Assembly: GCA_030142905.1 (NCBI GenBank)
Contig: JASJOG010000203.1
Location: forward strand, 186,001 to 250,000
Direction: 5' to 3'
DNA length: 64,000 nt
From: Heliopora coerulea
Lineage: Eukaryota > Cnidaria > Anthozoa > Scleralcyonacea > Helioporidae
This document shows positions 34,588 to 46,499 of this stretch, in pieces. Position 1 is the first letter of the stretch; every line of letters begins with the position of its first letter. The notes beneath the pieces were generated by a model. It did not search any database. It was given only the letters and a program-made list of their open reading frames with translations, and was not told the DNA's origin. A program made the translations under genes and the position numbers.

Positions 34588-35862
34588 AGTGAAAACCTCA
34601 CGAGTGACGTCTGGTGAGGTGATGAAATTAGCGCACTCCGTCCAAATGGACCACATCGCCGGAAATGGGACCTTTTTTTACTTCATTTCTGAGCTTTAGA
34701 CTTTTGTATTTTACTTCTGACTGATCAGTGGCCACGGAAGATGGCGCCCCACCAAAATGTTTCTGCAGATGCTTTTGAAGCTAGTGACCGGTTTCGTTTC
34801 ACATATCTCCTGAATAGTGCGACCAGAATATTTTTCGAAATGTTCTCAATAATTTTCATCTGATCCATTGCCATTACGTTGTCTTTGGATGTTAAAGATT
34901 TTTCTGAAAAGGAAAGTATAGCAAGCTATTCCAGCAGTAATCTTTGTTTGGTAGTAGATTGTTGACGTTATTTAGGCCACGAGGAGCAATCGCATGAGAC
35001 AAATTTCATGCAGTAAACCCTAAAACAAATAAAAAATTCTTTTTGTGCTTTTAAACAGTTAAAGAAAAATGGATGACATTATTTCAACAGTAAAAATAGT
35101 TTAAAACTTTGCGTTGCCTTGCCTTTCCACTCAGGATTTTCCCTTTGAAATGACGTCTCACGTATTTATCACAGTACAGAGACCGCCAAGTATTTTCCTC
35201 CCACTTGGTGTATTTTATCATAAACCAACGGTAATACAAGGCTCCTTTTCCTGACTGAAAAATTTCGAATCACAATTCCAACTACAGGTTAGGGTTAGGC
35301 ACTAGTTCCATGTCACAAAACAAGGAATTAACCATGTCGTAGCTCCACTGAAGCTCTGAAGCCAAGCTAAAAATGTAGATGGCACAGGCTCGATTCTGGG
35401 CCCACTTTCGTTTAATGTATTTATGAATGATTTATCATTCATCATCATACATTCAACTCTCTCTACATATGCTGATGACACTCAGATTTTCACTGCGGAT
35501 AATGATCCTGCTAAGATGGAAGAGGCCTACCAACACTGACTTAATGCTAGTTTTGTATTTTAATTATTGTTTTCTGTTGTGGCACACCTGTGACATAACT
35601 GGGTTGCTTCCTTGGTCGCAAACTTTATTAGCTAAGTGTTTTTGACCACGTTAATAAAGTATTGTATCATATTGGACTGCAATTATTATACAAAGGCCGT
35701 CATTGTTTGTGTGAAACTTCTTTGTAGGTGCGTCACGAGATCTCCCTACTATTTAAGCACATTTAGAGAGGTAGGAAGAAAAACAGAGATGTGAAAACAT
35801 TTCAACAACACTTCGCAACTTTAGTAAGACTGACACTTCGACTGCTCAGTGCAAGAAAGACG
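34588..35862 (+). other. spacer between DED genes 1 and 2: polyA signal, repeat pieces, promoter
   Basis: AATAAA at 35028-35033 could serve DED gene 1. About 35150-35225 is a copy of the 187-310/1917-2060 repeat. A reverse transcriptase fragment occupies 35375-35690. TATTTAAG at 35750-35757 is a TATA-like motif about 105 bases before the ATG of DED gene 2. Confidence 0.5.
35375..35690 (+). mobile_element. LINE reverse transcriptase fragment
   Basis: Plus-strand translation gives GSILGPLSFNVFMNDL, then STYADDTQIF, the catalytic YADD palm motif of a non-LTR reverse transcriptase, ending at a stop near 35540. The following 150 bases, ending around TTAATAAAGTATTGTATC, look like a LINE 3' tail. 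A separate copy from the 38-41 kb LINE because the palm motif is intact here (YADD against YADN). Confidence 0.7.
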
Positions 35863-36603
35863 ATGGCTTGCGAAGGACTGGACTCCTTCCTCGTACTCCT
35901 GAACAAAATCAGTTATGAACTCACGAAGAAAAACCTGGACAGTCTTATTTACATCTGTAAAGTACCTGGAAGTCTCCAGAGAGAAATGGTCAACGGAATT
36001 GCCGTATTTCAGTACTTAATGCGCACCAACCACATAAGCAAAGAAAAAGTATGGAGACTTCGTGAGATTCTGAAAAACATGAGGCCCAAGCGGCGAGATA
36101 TTCTTGAAATGGTCGATGATTACATCAAAGAAGAAGCGATAGATTCAGAGACGACGACGAAAATCAATGAATCAGAGGAAACGGATCTTCTCTCCTCCGT
36201 ACATCGGGAAAACAGACCAGCATTCAGCATACAATGTGGCGAATTTCACTGCTTGTGCAGGACGATTCCAGTATGTTTTTATGTAGTTATTATCTTTTCT
36301 TTAATAGCATCGATTTTGATCTTTAGCGTGTTTTGGTTTGAGAGGAGTTCTCGTGATCGAAACACTGGAATAGTCGTGGTGGCAGTTATGTCTTTGATTT
36401 TAGCTGCAGTTGTTTTGTATCTGGCCTGTGCAATATATTCCCGTCGTCCAGAACGTTACGACAGGATTCGAGGACAGTACCAATCGACTTCATACTCAAG
36501 TGAAAGAGTTGGAATGGCGACTTCTAATGTGAGTTTCTCCTCTACCGCAAACAAACCCGCTAGCTTAGTTGGTAGCGCAAGCCTCGCAAGTAAAGTTTGT
36601 TGA
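35863..36603 (+). CDS. DED two-transmembrane protein 2 (subfamily A)
   Basis: Single-exon gene of 246 residues from the ATG at 35863; the frame is open 24 codons further back but without a start ATG, and the aligned family start is MACEGLDSF. DED at 6-89: FLVLLNKISYELTKKNLDSL, CKVPGS, FQYLMRTNHISKEKV and PKRRDILEMVDDY with the RxDI signature. Linker to the Cys motif CGEFHCLCRTIPVC (125-138), TM1 about 138-158, loop ERSSRDRNTG, TM2 about 169-191, then RRPERYD and a Ser/Tyr-rich tail. It shares RPxFSIQ, the loop SSRDxxTG and the tail motif MATSxVxF with gene 1, defining subfamily A. The second half of the linker and the tail are the most divergent. A possible TATA motif is at 35750. Function not established. 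Confidence 0.82.
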   Translation: MACEGLDSFLVLLNKISYELTKKNLDSLIYICKVPGSLQREMVNGIAVFQYLMRTNHISKEKVWRLREILKNMRPKRRDILEMVDDYIKEEAIDSETTTKINESEETDLLSSVHRENRPAFSIQCGEFHCLCRTIPVCFYVVIIFSLIASILIFSVFWFERSSRDRNTGIVVVAVMSLILAAVVLYLACAIYSRRPERYDRIRGQYQSTSYSSERVGMATSNVSFSSTANKPASLVGSASLASKVC

Positions 36604-38026
36604 GACTCCTGTCGGAAAACTATATCAATACTTGTTGAGGATACTTTTTGAGATGACATCATCGTCGAAGTGGAACTGACTTTTCATTTTGGCTTTTTTC
36701 CCCCATTTCTTGGCCGTAGGCTGTCGTAATTTTGTTTCTGACTGTCTGTTGCTCTCATCACCAAAACGTTCTTGCACCTCTAAGTCGTTCGCAGGCATTT
36801 GCATTACCTCTTTCAGGCGGGATCAGCCTTCTATTATTTCGCTCAGGCTAACGTTAAATTTTGCTCGTCGAGGGAAAGAGGAGCTGCAAAGTGTGTGCCT
36901 TGCGTGGCTGTTCCACGTAATGCTGGTTTATGTCAAGTGACTTAGCTAGCCTTCCATTTGTAGAGGTGTGTGAGACGTAATTTTGCTGAGTCGTTCTTGT
37001 GTTGAAGATGAGAAAGCGCTCTGGAGCGTCTGTCCTCCGAGTATATTTCAACAATTTGACCTTTTTAAATGATGGTTTTTGACATTTTAAATTCAAAGCA
37101 CCTCTCGAAGCTAAAACATGGTTTGTTATTGAATTTTTCTTTTTCGTAGTATTTTTTACATTCGTGGTCTTCAGATCACTTCATACTCGACCTCGAATTG
37201 GAAATTGAATTACGCTTGCGGTATACACCATCCCCACTACGTCGTTAAACTACGTTTACTCTTGAGGCCCTGATACCTTACAACGCTTCAAACCACAAGG
37301 GGTGCGTGGGAAGAAAAGAATATTTTTGTTTTGGTTTCAGGAGGGGCATAAGTTTCAGGAAGGCACAAGTGTTCTCGAGGGCGGTAATTCTAAGAAATGA
37401 ACAATATTACGTATGGTACAGATTAAAAGATCATGTTGCTGTTCAAGAATTCGGCTGTTTGTTTCATTGGCTAAACATGAACGGTAACTTTCACTTGTTT
37501 CTTGTTTGTGCTGTCACCATGGAGATGGCGGACCCGGAAGGGTTAACCCTCATTTTTTCCTAAAAATCACATTTTATCAAGTCAATCGAGCATTAAATTA
37601 AACGATGTTTAACTCTTTCCTGATCAGGTTTGAGATTACTCAACGTAATGTCAGACAACTTTACTCTTCCTTGGGAGGTCCGCCTTCAGGAAGGTGTAGA
37701 TGAATTTAACTTTCTCCCAAAAATAAATCGATGTTTTATCAGTCTGCAAATATGCTGATCTTTTTAGGGTTTTTTGTAATATTTAAAAACCGAGCAGGAG
37801 TGCTTTATGTAATGTTTAAAACACGAGGCAATAGCCGAGTGTTTTAGATCCGATGGAGCACGAACTGCGAGTTTTTTAGATGAATTCTAAAATGAACCTC
37901 CTAATACGCTAATTCGGGACGAAAGTTTGGGAATTTATGTATTCTAAGCGGAAAAAAATTAACCACTTCTTCACATAAAGTTACGCGTGTCTTTATGACA
38001 TATAACAAATAATAATATACTTCATA
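36604..38026 (+). other. no gene seen; 3' flank of DED gene 2 and a MITE fragment
   Basis: Short open frames only. About 37608-37690 resembles the dispersed palindromic repeat (CAGACAACTTTACTCTTCC). The region ends where the LINE endonuclease reading begins. Confidence 0.45.
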
Positions 38027-40995
38027 AATTAGCGACTACAAAAGGTTTACGTAATAGCCTTTTAAAGCATATTGATCAGTTGAGAATGATTATGCAAACT
38101 ATGCCTGTTGATATTTTCGCTATCAATGAGACAAAAATTGATGAGTCATTGTCTGATAATGAAATAAATATTTCTGGCTATTATCTCATACGTAAAGACC
38201 GAAGTTGATACGGTGGTGGTGTTCTTTTGTACATCAGCGAAACTATACCATTCTCTGAACGAAATGACTTAATTCTAAATCCATTAGAAATGACATGTAT
38301 TGAAATTACTAAACCTCATAGTAAGTCACTTCTAGTAAGTGCATGGTATAGGCCTCCAAACTCTGAAGGGCATTTATTTGATGAATATGAGACTTTTCCA
38401 AGGAAAAGTGACTTAGAAAATAAAGAAGTAATAATAATGGGAGATTTAAACTGTGATATCTCAAAATCTCCCCTTGAAATAGTATGCTTACGAATAAAGA
38501 AGGAAATATTTGAAAATCTGGAGTTATCCATCTTGGACTGTCAGATCACAGTTTGATTTATGCTGTCAGAAAATATTGTAGTCCAAAATCTCGACAAAAC
38601 ACAAGATACATCCGTAACTTTAAAAATTTTAATTCCAGAGACTTCCTTACTGATCTTGCATTTATGCCATGGGAGAGTGTAGCCCAGCATAACCCTAATG
38701 TCTGTTGGCAGGTATGGAAATCGTATTACCTTCAGGTCCTTGACCGACATGCACCACTCAGATGTAAAAGGGTTAGAGGAAACACTCTTCCTTGGATCTC
38801 ACCAGACATTAAAAATCTGATGAGGTCTAGAGACTTCCACAAAAAAAGAGCTGTTAAGCACAACTCTCAAAATCACTGGGAAAATTATATTTACGCAACA
38901 AAGTTAATTTAGAAATGAGGAAGGCAAAAACAAACTTTTTTTGTAGTAAAATTGAGGATTGTGTTCAGTCTAAAGATACCAGAAAAAGTTGGAAAGTAAT
39001 TAACAATCTTTTGGGCAAAAATCAGAAATCGAGCAATATCCCCCAAGTTAAAATTGACAATGTTGTTGTTTCGGAAAATAATGCAATGGCTGAGTCTTTT
39101 AACAATTTCTTTGTCAATACTGGGGCAAAACTGGCCGCTGAAGCTTATGAAGACCCTCGGAATATGGGTTTATCTGACAGGGAAAATGTTCGGCCAAGTG
39201 TTTATCATAATATGAACTTTCAGTTTTCCGAAATTAACAGGGATGAAGTAATTTGCCAGTTACGTAACCTTAAAATCTCCAAATCGACAGGAATTGACAA
39301 TATTCCTACATAAGCTCTTGAATTATCTGCGGATGTTATTGGCCCCTCATTAACCTGGATATTTAATCTGTCGATTAAAACAGGAATTTACGTGGATGAA
39401 TGGAAAAAGGCTTGGGTACTACCCATTTACAAATCTGATGATAGGCAAAAATGTGAAAATTACCGCCCAATATCTATACTACCAATTATTAGTAAAATAT
39501 TGGAGAGATCTGTTTTTAATCAGTTATATAGATTTCTAGACGATAATTCCTTACTGTCCAAATATCAATCAGGTTTCCGACCTAAGCACTGAACCCTCAC
39601 TGCGCTTATTCAGATGTGCGATTCATTATACGAAAACATGGAAAATGGTCAGTTGAGTGGTGTTGTTTTTCTTGACATTCGTAAAGCTTTCGATTCAATT
39701 AATCACAAAATTTTATTACGCAAGATGAAAAATCAATTTGGAATAATAAACACTGAATTGCAGTGGTTTCAATCTTACCTAACAAATAGGGAACAGGTTT
39801 GCGTTGTCAATGAAACGATTTCTTCTTCTAAGAGAATCGTTTGTGGTGTTCCACAGGGATCTATCCTGGGACCCTTACTATTCTTACTTTATATTAACGA
39901 TTTTCCTGAATGTCTCGACAGAACAACTCCCTACTTATATGCTGATAATACTCAAATTTTCTCTACCGCTAACGATTTAGCGGAACTTACCGAAAATCTA
40001 AATAATGACTTAAATAAAGTCAGTGAATGGCTCCTTACGAATAAATTGCACTATCATCCGACCAAAACTAAAATAATGTATATAGGTTTGAATTATAACA
40101 TTAATACTGTGAGTCAAGAACCTCCTGTGATGCTGAATAATCGACCAATCCCTCGAGTTCGCTCATTTAAATGCCTTGGTGTTGAGCTCGATGAAAATCT
40201 TTGCTGGAATAATCACATAGAAATGATCTGTAAAAAAGTTGGTGCTGGCATAGGCGTGGTGATACGCATCAAGCCCTATGTTCCTTCTAACACCCTTAAA
40301 ACAATTTATCAAGCGTTGATACAACCGTACTTTGACTATTGCTCTTCCTTATGGGGAATTTGCAATAAACAACTTAAAGATAAACTTCAAAAATTTCAAA
40401 ATCGCGCAGTGAGAGTAATAACTGACGCCTGTTACGAAGCAAGATCTGCTGATGTTCTTCGTTCCCTTGCTTGGGAAAACTTAGATTCAAGACGATATGC
40501 AAGTAAATTAACATTGATGTACAAAATATTGAATAATTATACTGGACCAAACTTGAGGGAGGCACTAATAAGGAGAAATGATATGCAAACTAATTATGAG
40601 CTCAGGAATGGTTACACCAATATAGCACTCGCAAAACCAAAAAGAGAATTTCTTAAAAAAAAGTTTCAATTATAGTGGGGCTAAACTCTGGAATAGTCTT
40701 CCTTCGGACATTAAACAAGCTGAATCAATTTACTCATTCAAAAATTTGTTGAAACAGAATTATATATTTGGTACCCATACTTAACTACCTAGTCACTCAA
40801 TATGATAATAATTGTTAACGTTGGGGTCACACCTTACATAATGTTTATTTACTTATATGCATTTTGTAAATAGTAATTAATTTTGTATATAGCCTTAACG
40901 TCTTCTCTTTATGTAATTTTATATTCTTGGACGCCCCTCTTGGAAATTAACTTTTTGTTGTCGAGGCTAGCGTCTGTAAATAAAGTTTTACCTAC
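38027..40995 (+). mobile_element. decayed non-LTR retrotransposon (CR1/L2-like LINE)
   Basis: Order of pieces: apurinic-type endonuclease (MPVDIFAINETKIDE near 38100, SAWYRPPNSEG near 38340, IIMGDLNCD near 38440), a linker region, then reverse transcriptase (ENYRPISILPIISKILE near 39460, SGFRPKH near 39570, VVFLDIRKAFDSINH near 39663, GVPQGSILGPLLF near 39845, palm motif YADN) and the C-terminal block SGAKLWNSLPSDIKQ near 40672. It is dead: in-frame stops at 38206-38208, near 39311-39313 and near 39590-39592, a frameshift in an A run near 40655, and Asp to Asn in the palm motif at 39947-39949. The 5' end is truncated or unreadable. The 3' end carries ACCTACCTACCTAC, a short tandem tail as in CR1/L2. 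It lies between DED gene 2 and the SH3BGRL-like gene. Confidence 0.88.
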
Positions 40996-41604
40996 CTACC
41001 TACACAGTTATGATTTTCTTTTGTACTTTCCTCACGAATTCTTAATGAATTTTAGAAAGTTCTGTAATTATCAGAATTTATCTGCACACGGTTCTTGTGA
41101 AAAGACAAATGACAACAACAGAACAAATGAGGGAACAAACAATAAAAGAAGGAAAGAGAGACAGAGAGAGAGAGAACAAAGTAAAAGATAAAAAATTTAT
41201 TGCAGGTAACGATCAATCAAACATCAGTTCTGTCGTAGGTTTAAAAGAGACTGCTACAGTCTTCTGCTCGCGTTTTCATAGTAAAAGTGTAAAACTGTTT
41301 TCTTTCGACAGTTTGGTCCTATGGAAACTTTTTACAATCTTCCAAAGATAACTTAGAGCTAGTTTTAGAAATAATTTACGAAATTCAGGTTGGAGTAGGA
41401 GAACAGTGATTAAAGATCTTTTATCGAGACATCAATCAGAGTAATGGGAATTACTTTACTAAAGATTATAAGATTCTAGAACTGAACGGAATGTAATACC
41501 GCTGTCATACAGGAATGCGTGTTCGTTCATGTTCCTTCTCGCCAGTCAATACAAGAAGTTTCCGAAGTCTTTGAATCAGTTGTCCAAAGCACTGGGTGAA
41601 CATT

Positions 41605-44219
41605 ATGAGCGACAAGATAATTCTGTATTTTACATCCGTTTCTGGTAGTAAGGAAGTAAGTACTTATCAAGTTCTTTTACCATCATTTCCCTTGCACTTG
41701 GAATAATATTCCCCGACCTGCAAATTTGTGTTTATTCCATTCGCATCAGAAGACTTCAATTCTCCTAAAGAGAATATAGAAGCAAAATCTTTCAAATTTG
41801 GTTCAACTTTGCTACTTTTCTGGCTTTTCTTCCGAGAAAGCAAAATATTTTCCGCTACGTACTATCATGTGAAATATTGTCAACCTGACAAAGCTGGCAA
41901 TACTAAAATTAACATTTTTCGGCTTATCATCATCATGATTTTTGATGTTAGAAGATAGTACGGGGATGTACTTCAGAAGATCTGTTTGTAAACAGTAGCC
42001 AGACGTGATGCAGTGATACATTCTTTTGAAGAAATTACTTGTGATAAACAATCAGACCAGGATAATATTCTAGAACAGAGGGTGTGGCAAGGTAATGGCG
42101 ACAAGTGGGGATCAGGAAAAAGCTTAAGGCATTCCTTGTTTGTAATGTGACGAAGGCGTACATGACGTGCGTGGCTTGAGCATCCCTGATGTTTTTTTAT
42201 GATGCTATTTTAATCCTGAACTGTAATTTATAAATTTGGTGAAGTGTTGCATCAGATAAGTAACCTTGAATATATTTTTGTGTTATTTGACCAACTGTGT
42301 GAATACCACAATGCATCATTTTATATACATAGCTTCAACTTCATTCTTTCGAATTCTCTTCAAAAAAACAAACAAAATCTCAGATCAATGAGTAAAGCTG
42401 AATACAATTTGAAAAAATGGAATTGAGGCTTTGTGAGTATAACGACCTATTGTGATATTTATACAATTGTTTTATAACAGTTTAAAGCCAGATCAAAACA
42501 AACAATTGTACTTTTAATATTTTTAATAAACATTACAGATGATTTGTTACCATGTAAAGAGGTATAATACAATAAAACAAAAGGAGCATTTTCAAACAAG
42601 ACCATGCGCTGGTGATTTAAAGCTAATTAACAAATTCTTATCAAATATTGTGAATACTAATGGCTCATCGTGTCAATAATTTATGTTAATCAAAGCAATT
42701 TACTCAATATGTTACAAATATATATTTTAAGGTAAAAAAAGAACAGCAACGAATTGAAATGGTTCTTACTGGGAAAAAGATTGATTTTGAAAAAATTGAT
42801 ATATCTCTTGCTGAGGGTGCAAAGGAAAAAATGAGAGAGATTTGTGGTGATGCAACAGCTCTGCCACCTCAGTTGTGCAAAGGAGACACATATCTTGGGG
42901 TAAGTTCTAATCCATAATGTTAGATTTAAATAAATTGCCATCTTCATCTTTCAATGTAGATTTGCTTTGCAAATTGGGGTAATTTGCCTAGTGTAATCAA
43001 ACTATTATAGTCACTGAAAATTCAAACATCTCTCCCCTTAGTTCTTATGCTATAATGGTAGAGAAAAGAATGATGCTTTCACATAGGACAATAATATACG
43101 TTAGAGACTGAACATCATTCTTTCTGAAATATGCATTGGTTATATTTGCGTCTTAAAGGTAAAAGGCTTAATAAATATAATTTTGGTGCTGCCATATATA
43201 AAGGTATTAAGTAATTAATCTCCATACATCTCACTCTGTCAAATGAAATATCCAAGCCTTTTTTGAATAAAGTTTTAGGAGATGGCTTTTGGAGTTAACC
43301 ATATGATCTCAAGCTGCCTGAAATGTCTCCATTGATAAAAAATTACAAATGAGTGGGTTCCATTTGATGGGTTAATTGAGAATTTGTTTAACTCTAATTG
43401 TCAAGCTGTGAAGAATGTGTTCTCTTTATGAGTAAAATTGCAAGCCTTAGTTAAGTTTGTAAAGACTGCTTAGAGGGTTGATGTGTTGAGAACAGATAAT
43501 TTTATTCCTATCACATCCAAACCATCCAACACTTTTACACTCATTAAACAAAGTTATCTAACATGAATTAGTTAGATTAAAAATTAAAAATACCTTGTGT
43601 GGGAGTTAATGCATAGGAAAATGGCTTTCCATTTCACACAGATTACAAGTTAATATTTAACTTGTCTAAATAAAGAGTGAATTGAAGTCTCATGAAAAGT
43701 TGATTGCTTTTTGGTTGGCAATGAACATGAAATGTATTCAGACTCAAAATTTCTTGATCTGGAGCACATTAATGTGTTGCAAACGTGGTGTTTATCAGCC
43801 ATCTTGCTACATCAAAAATCTCAAAAAATTCATACTGACAAACTGATATAACCTGTACATTAGTGTACTAATTATCCCTCGGTAGATCCTTGAGTTTGTG
43901 AAGTGTTTTATACAGGAAATCACGTCGGGATGGTGATTGCCAAATGAAAGACCCATAACAAAATTACCTTAGGTGAAGTATTTTGGCTAGTAGTTACACC
44001 TTGTGACCAAACCCATTATAACTGAACAGCCATCACCTTAACCAGTAAATTACCTATGCTTATCAACCAACTGTTTTGTAAGGTGTTCCTGAACAAATAA
44101 TTAAGGCATGCTGTAATACTGACATAATCAACAAAACACATCAATTTTTATTGCAGAACTATAAAGCATTTGAGGAGGCAATTGAAAATGAAACACTCAG
44201 TGAATTCCTGAAGCTTTGA
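41605..44219 (+). CDS. SH3BGRL: SH3BGRL-family thioredoxin-fold protein
   Basis: Three exons (41605-41655, 42732-42899, 44157-44219) join at codon boundaries to 93 residues, the usual size of SH3BGRL/SH3BGRL3. Exon 1 reads MSDKIILYFTSVSGSKE, the first beta strand and loop where glutaredoxins have CxxC; the cysteines are absent, as expected of this family. Exon 2 starts VKKEQQRIEMVL (helix 1), then KKIDFEKIDIS (strand 2), KEKMREIC and LPPQLCKGDTYLG, with the cis-proline loop LPPQ conserved. Exon 3 has NYKAFEEAIENETLSEFLKL, the last helix. These are small cytosolic glutaredoxin-like proteins without redox activity, thought to be adaptors. AATAAA at 44516. It sits inside the DED array, between genes 2 and 3. 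The symbol marks the family; the exact vertebrate orthologue is not resolved. Confidence 0.92.
41656..42731 (+). other. intron 1 of the SH3BGRL-like gene
   Basis: Donor GTAAGT at 41656, acceptor TTTAAG ending at 42731. AT-rich, nothing else recognised. Intron 2 (42900-44156; GTAAGT...TTGCAG) is likewise without identifiable content. Confidence 0.7.
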
Positions 44220-45632
44220 ATCACAGACTGCATGAATGTGTTCCAGGAAGGTTCAACAAGCATTGAATTCACATCAGGAAGTTGATAATGGCATGTAGTC
44301 TTTATGTTGTCTTGAACTTTCCTGGATTATAAACTTCATGATTTCCTAATGATAGTGTTGAAGGGTTGATGAGGCTGTTGATCTTGGTTATTTTTAAATA
44401 ACAAGTCAAGGAGACCCATTTTTCTAGTTCTTCATACTTTAGTAATGTGACATAATGTCAATTTCTTCATTATAATGAATGGTGTCCAATTTCATTAGGT
44501 ACTCAAACAGGAGACAATAAAGTTTTAAAGTGAAAAACTATGGTCTATAATGTATTATAATTTAAAAAAATTATTGATAATTCACCAGGAAAACACAAAA
44601 GAAATTGACTCCTAGTTAGTATGCCTTAAATCGGATACAGAATACTAATTAGAATTTTGAACTTTTCCCTTCGATTTTCTACGTTAAGATTTACTGAAAC
44701 TTCAAAATAACCGGTAAACATGGCGACTTAATGCATAAGTATTTAAAGAAAGATACCATATTCGCGTCTGATCTGTATGGGATTTTACTACGGCTCACCT
44801 TGTAAATCCTGTACAAATCGGCCGCTCATATTGTACCTTTTACGTACACAAGAAGAAGTGTTCTATCTGATTTCCAGTCACCTCAAAGATGGTTAAAAGC
44901 TCGACTTTCACCTTGTTTTTCAACTCATTTCTAGTTGTTTGGAAACTTGGTCAAACACGACATCCGATTGTATATAACTTGTCATAAGAATTCGTATTTA
45001 ATGAGAAAATCGGGCTTAAAGATGTCGAAGTTTTATGTTAATTAAGAGCACACTTCCAAACTACTTCTTGGTACTGATTTCCTTTGTGTTGTCGTCGTAA
45101 GTTTGACGCCCGTGACTCTCATGATGGAGGGGTTCCCAAACATTTTTGGCAAACTGCCTCATCATCTGGCCGAAGGGAAGCGGTAGTAAACTTCACGCAC
45201 GTTAGACGCGAATATTATATGTTGTTTATCATTACCATGCCTGTTTATTGACGATTACGTAGATAAAAGCCCATTGGGACGAGCAAATTGAATTAATAGT
45301 TTTTATAGATCGGGACGATTACAACCACTTAAAACTGGTTGTTTTCTCTTCATAAATTATTAACGAGTTGGATAAATCTAGCTAGAATTTATTTTATAGT
45401 TCATAGTTTAGCCATGAACATTAGCTATAAAATTTTTTTATAATAAGGTATAAGTTAGGAATGTTTAGTTTCAAGGGCAATTTGCCAAATATACCTCGAT
45501 ATTGAGATGGGATATTTGACTGCGGTGCTAGCTGACACCATTTCCGGCATGGCAGAAAAATGATCTTGGGAATTCCCAAAAATCAATTGTACTTTCGCTT
45601 TGAAATTCTACTGCGCCATACGGTAAAGAACA
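44220..45632 (+). other. 3' flank of the SH3BGRL-like gene and 5' flank of DED gene 3
   Basis: AATAAA at 44516-44521 is the likely SH3BGRL polyadenylation signal. The remaining 1.1 kb shows no gene or clear repeat, and no TATA box before DED gene 3. Confidence 0.5.
44516..44521 (+). terminator. polyadenylation signal AATAAA of the SH3BGRL-like gene
   Basis: Canonical AATAAA about 300 bases after the stop, followed by GTTTTAAAG. Confidence 0.55.
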
Positions 45633-46499
45633 ATGGGTGACTTAATGATCGATCCATTCAAACTGTTACTGAATGAAATCAGCCATGAACTAACTGAAAA
45701 AGACTTACAAAGTCTCATTCATATTTCCGGAGTACCAGGCGGCTCTCAGAGCAGTATCAAGGACGGTCTCACGCTATTCAGATACTTAATGCGCATCGAC
45801 CTCATCAGCAAAGAAAAAGTTGGTAACCTGAGAAAGCTACTGAGGAAAATCCGACCACGAAGACGTGATCTGGTTCTCCTTGTGGATGATTATATCAAGA
45901 AAGAATACAAGACGGATAATGTAAGTTTGGTTTTGGATGATTTCAGTCAGTCCTGGGAAGAGATTAAGAATCCTCTTGAGGTTTTCGATGGTGAACCTAG
46001 TCGTGGTTCATCAGACGTGTGGTTCAAAATTGATTGTGCGTACACTCATTGCGTCTGCTACAAGTTTCCAGCTTGTTATGTTCCGCTCATCGTCTTACTT
46101 CTTCTTGCCGTGATTGTAACTGCGATTTGCTGGTATGCGGATGTACCAAGGGTTAGCAGACACATAAATGCCGACGACGATCTAAGAAATGCTGGCGTTT
46201 ATATCATTGTTGTCGAATGTCTGCTACTTTTCCTTTTGGCTGGACTCTACGCCTGGAAGAAGTTGAACTGCACGCTGTCCGGCCTTCGTGGTTACGTCAA
46301 CATTGTGGAGCCCACTGTACAACGGGGAACTGCTCCGCGAGGTACTGCAGGGGAAGGAAGGGCAGTCAGTGCTCCTAGGGTTTACAGAGAAAGTACGGGT
46401 TATGGTTCATATTCAGGTCCTGAGAGTGCTGTGTTCAGTGATCACTCTTGTCTTGGTAGCCTCTCCTCTGCTGAAGTTGACAAACTGCAGGATGTGTGA
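45633..46499 (+). CDS. DED two-transmembrane protein 3 (subfamily B)
   Basis: Single-exon gene of 288 residues. DED at about 8-91: PFKLLLNEISHELTEKDLQS, SGVPGG, LFRYLMRIDLISKEKV and RPRRRDLVLLVDDYIKK, with a canonical RxDL. FADD has the comparable RRHDLLRRVDDF. Linker 95-130 includes DDFSQSWEE, shared in part with gene 4 (FSDSWEK). The Cys motif CAYTHCVCYKFPACYVPLI leads into TM1 (about 148-168). The loop of about 20 residues, WYADVPRVSRHINADDD, is longer than in genes 1-2. TM2 is about 187-208, then AWKKLN and an 80-residue Gly/Ser/Arg-rich tail containing GYGSYSGPESAVFSD, nearly repeated in gene 4. AATAAA motifs follow at 46571 and 46994. The start ATG is the first in the frame and aligns with the family. 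Function is inferred, as for the others. Confidence 0.82.
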   Translation: MGDLMIDPFKLLLNEISHELTEKDLQSLIHISGVPGGSQSSIKDGLTLFRYLMRIDLISKEKVGNLRKLLRKIRPRRRDLVLLVDDYIKKEYKTDNVSLVLDDFSQSWEEIKNPLEVFDGEPSRGSSDVWFKIDCAYTHCVCYKFPACYVPLIVLLLLAVIVTAICWYADVPRVSRHINADDDLRNAGVYIIVVECLLLFLLAGLYAWKKLNCTLSGLRGYVNIVEPTVQRGTAPRGTAGEGRAVSAPRVYRESTGYGSYSGPESAVFSDHSCLGSLSSAEVDKLQDV

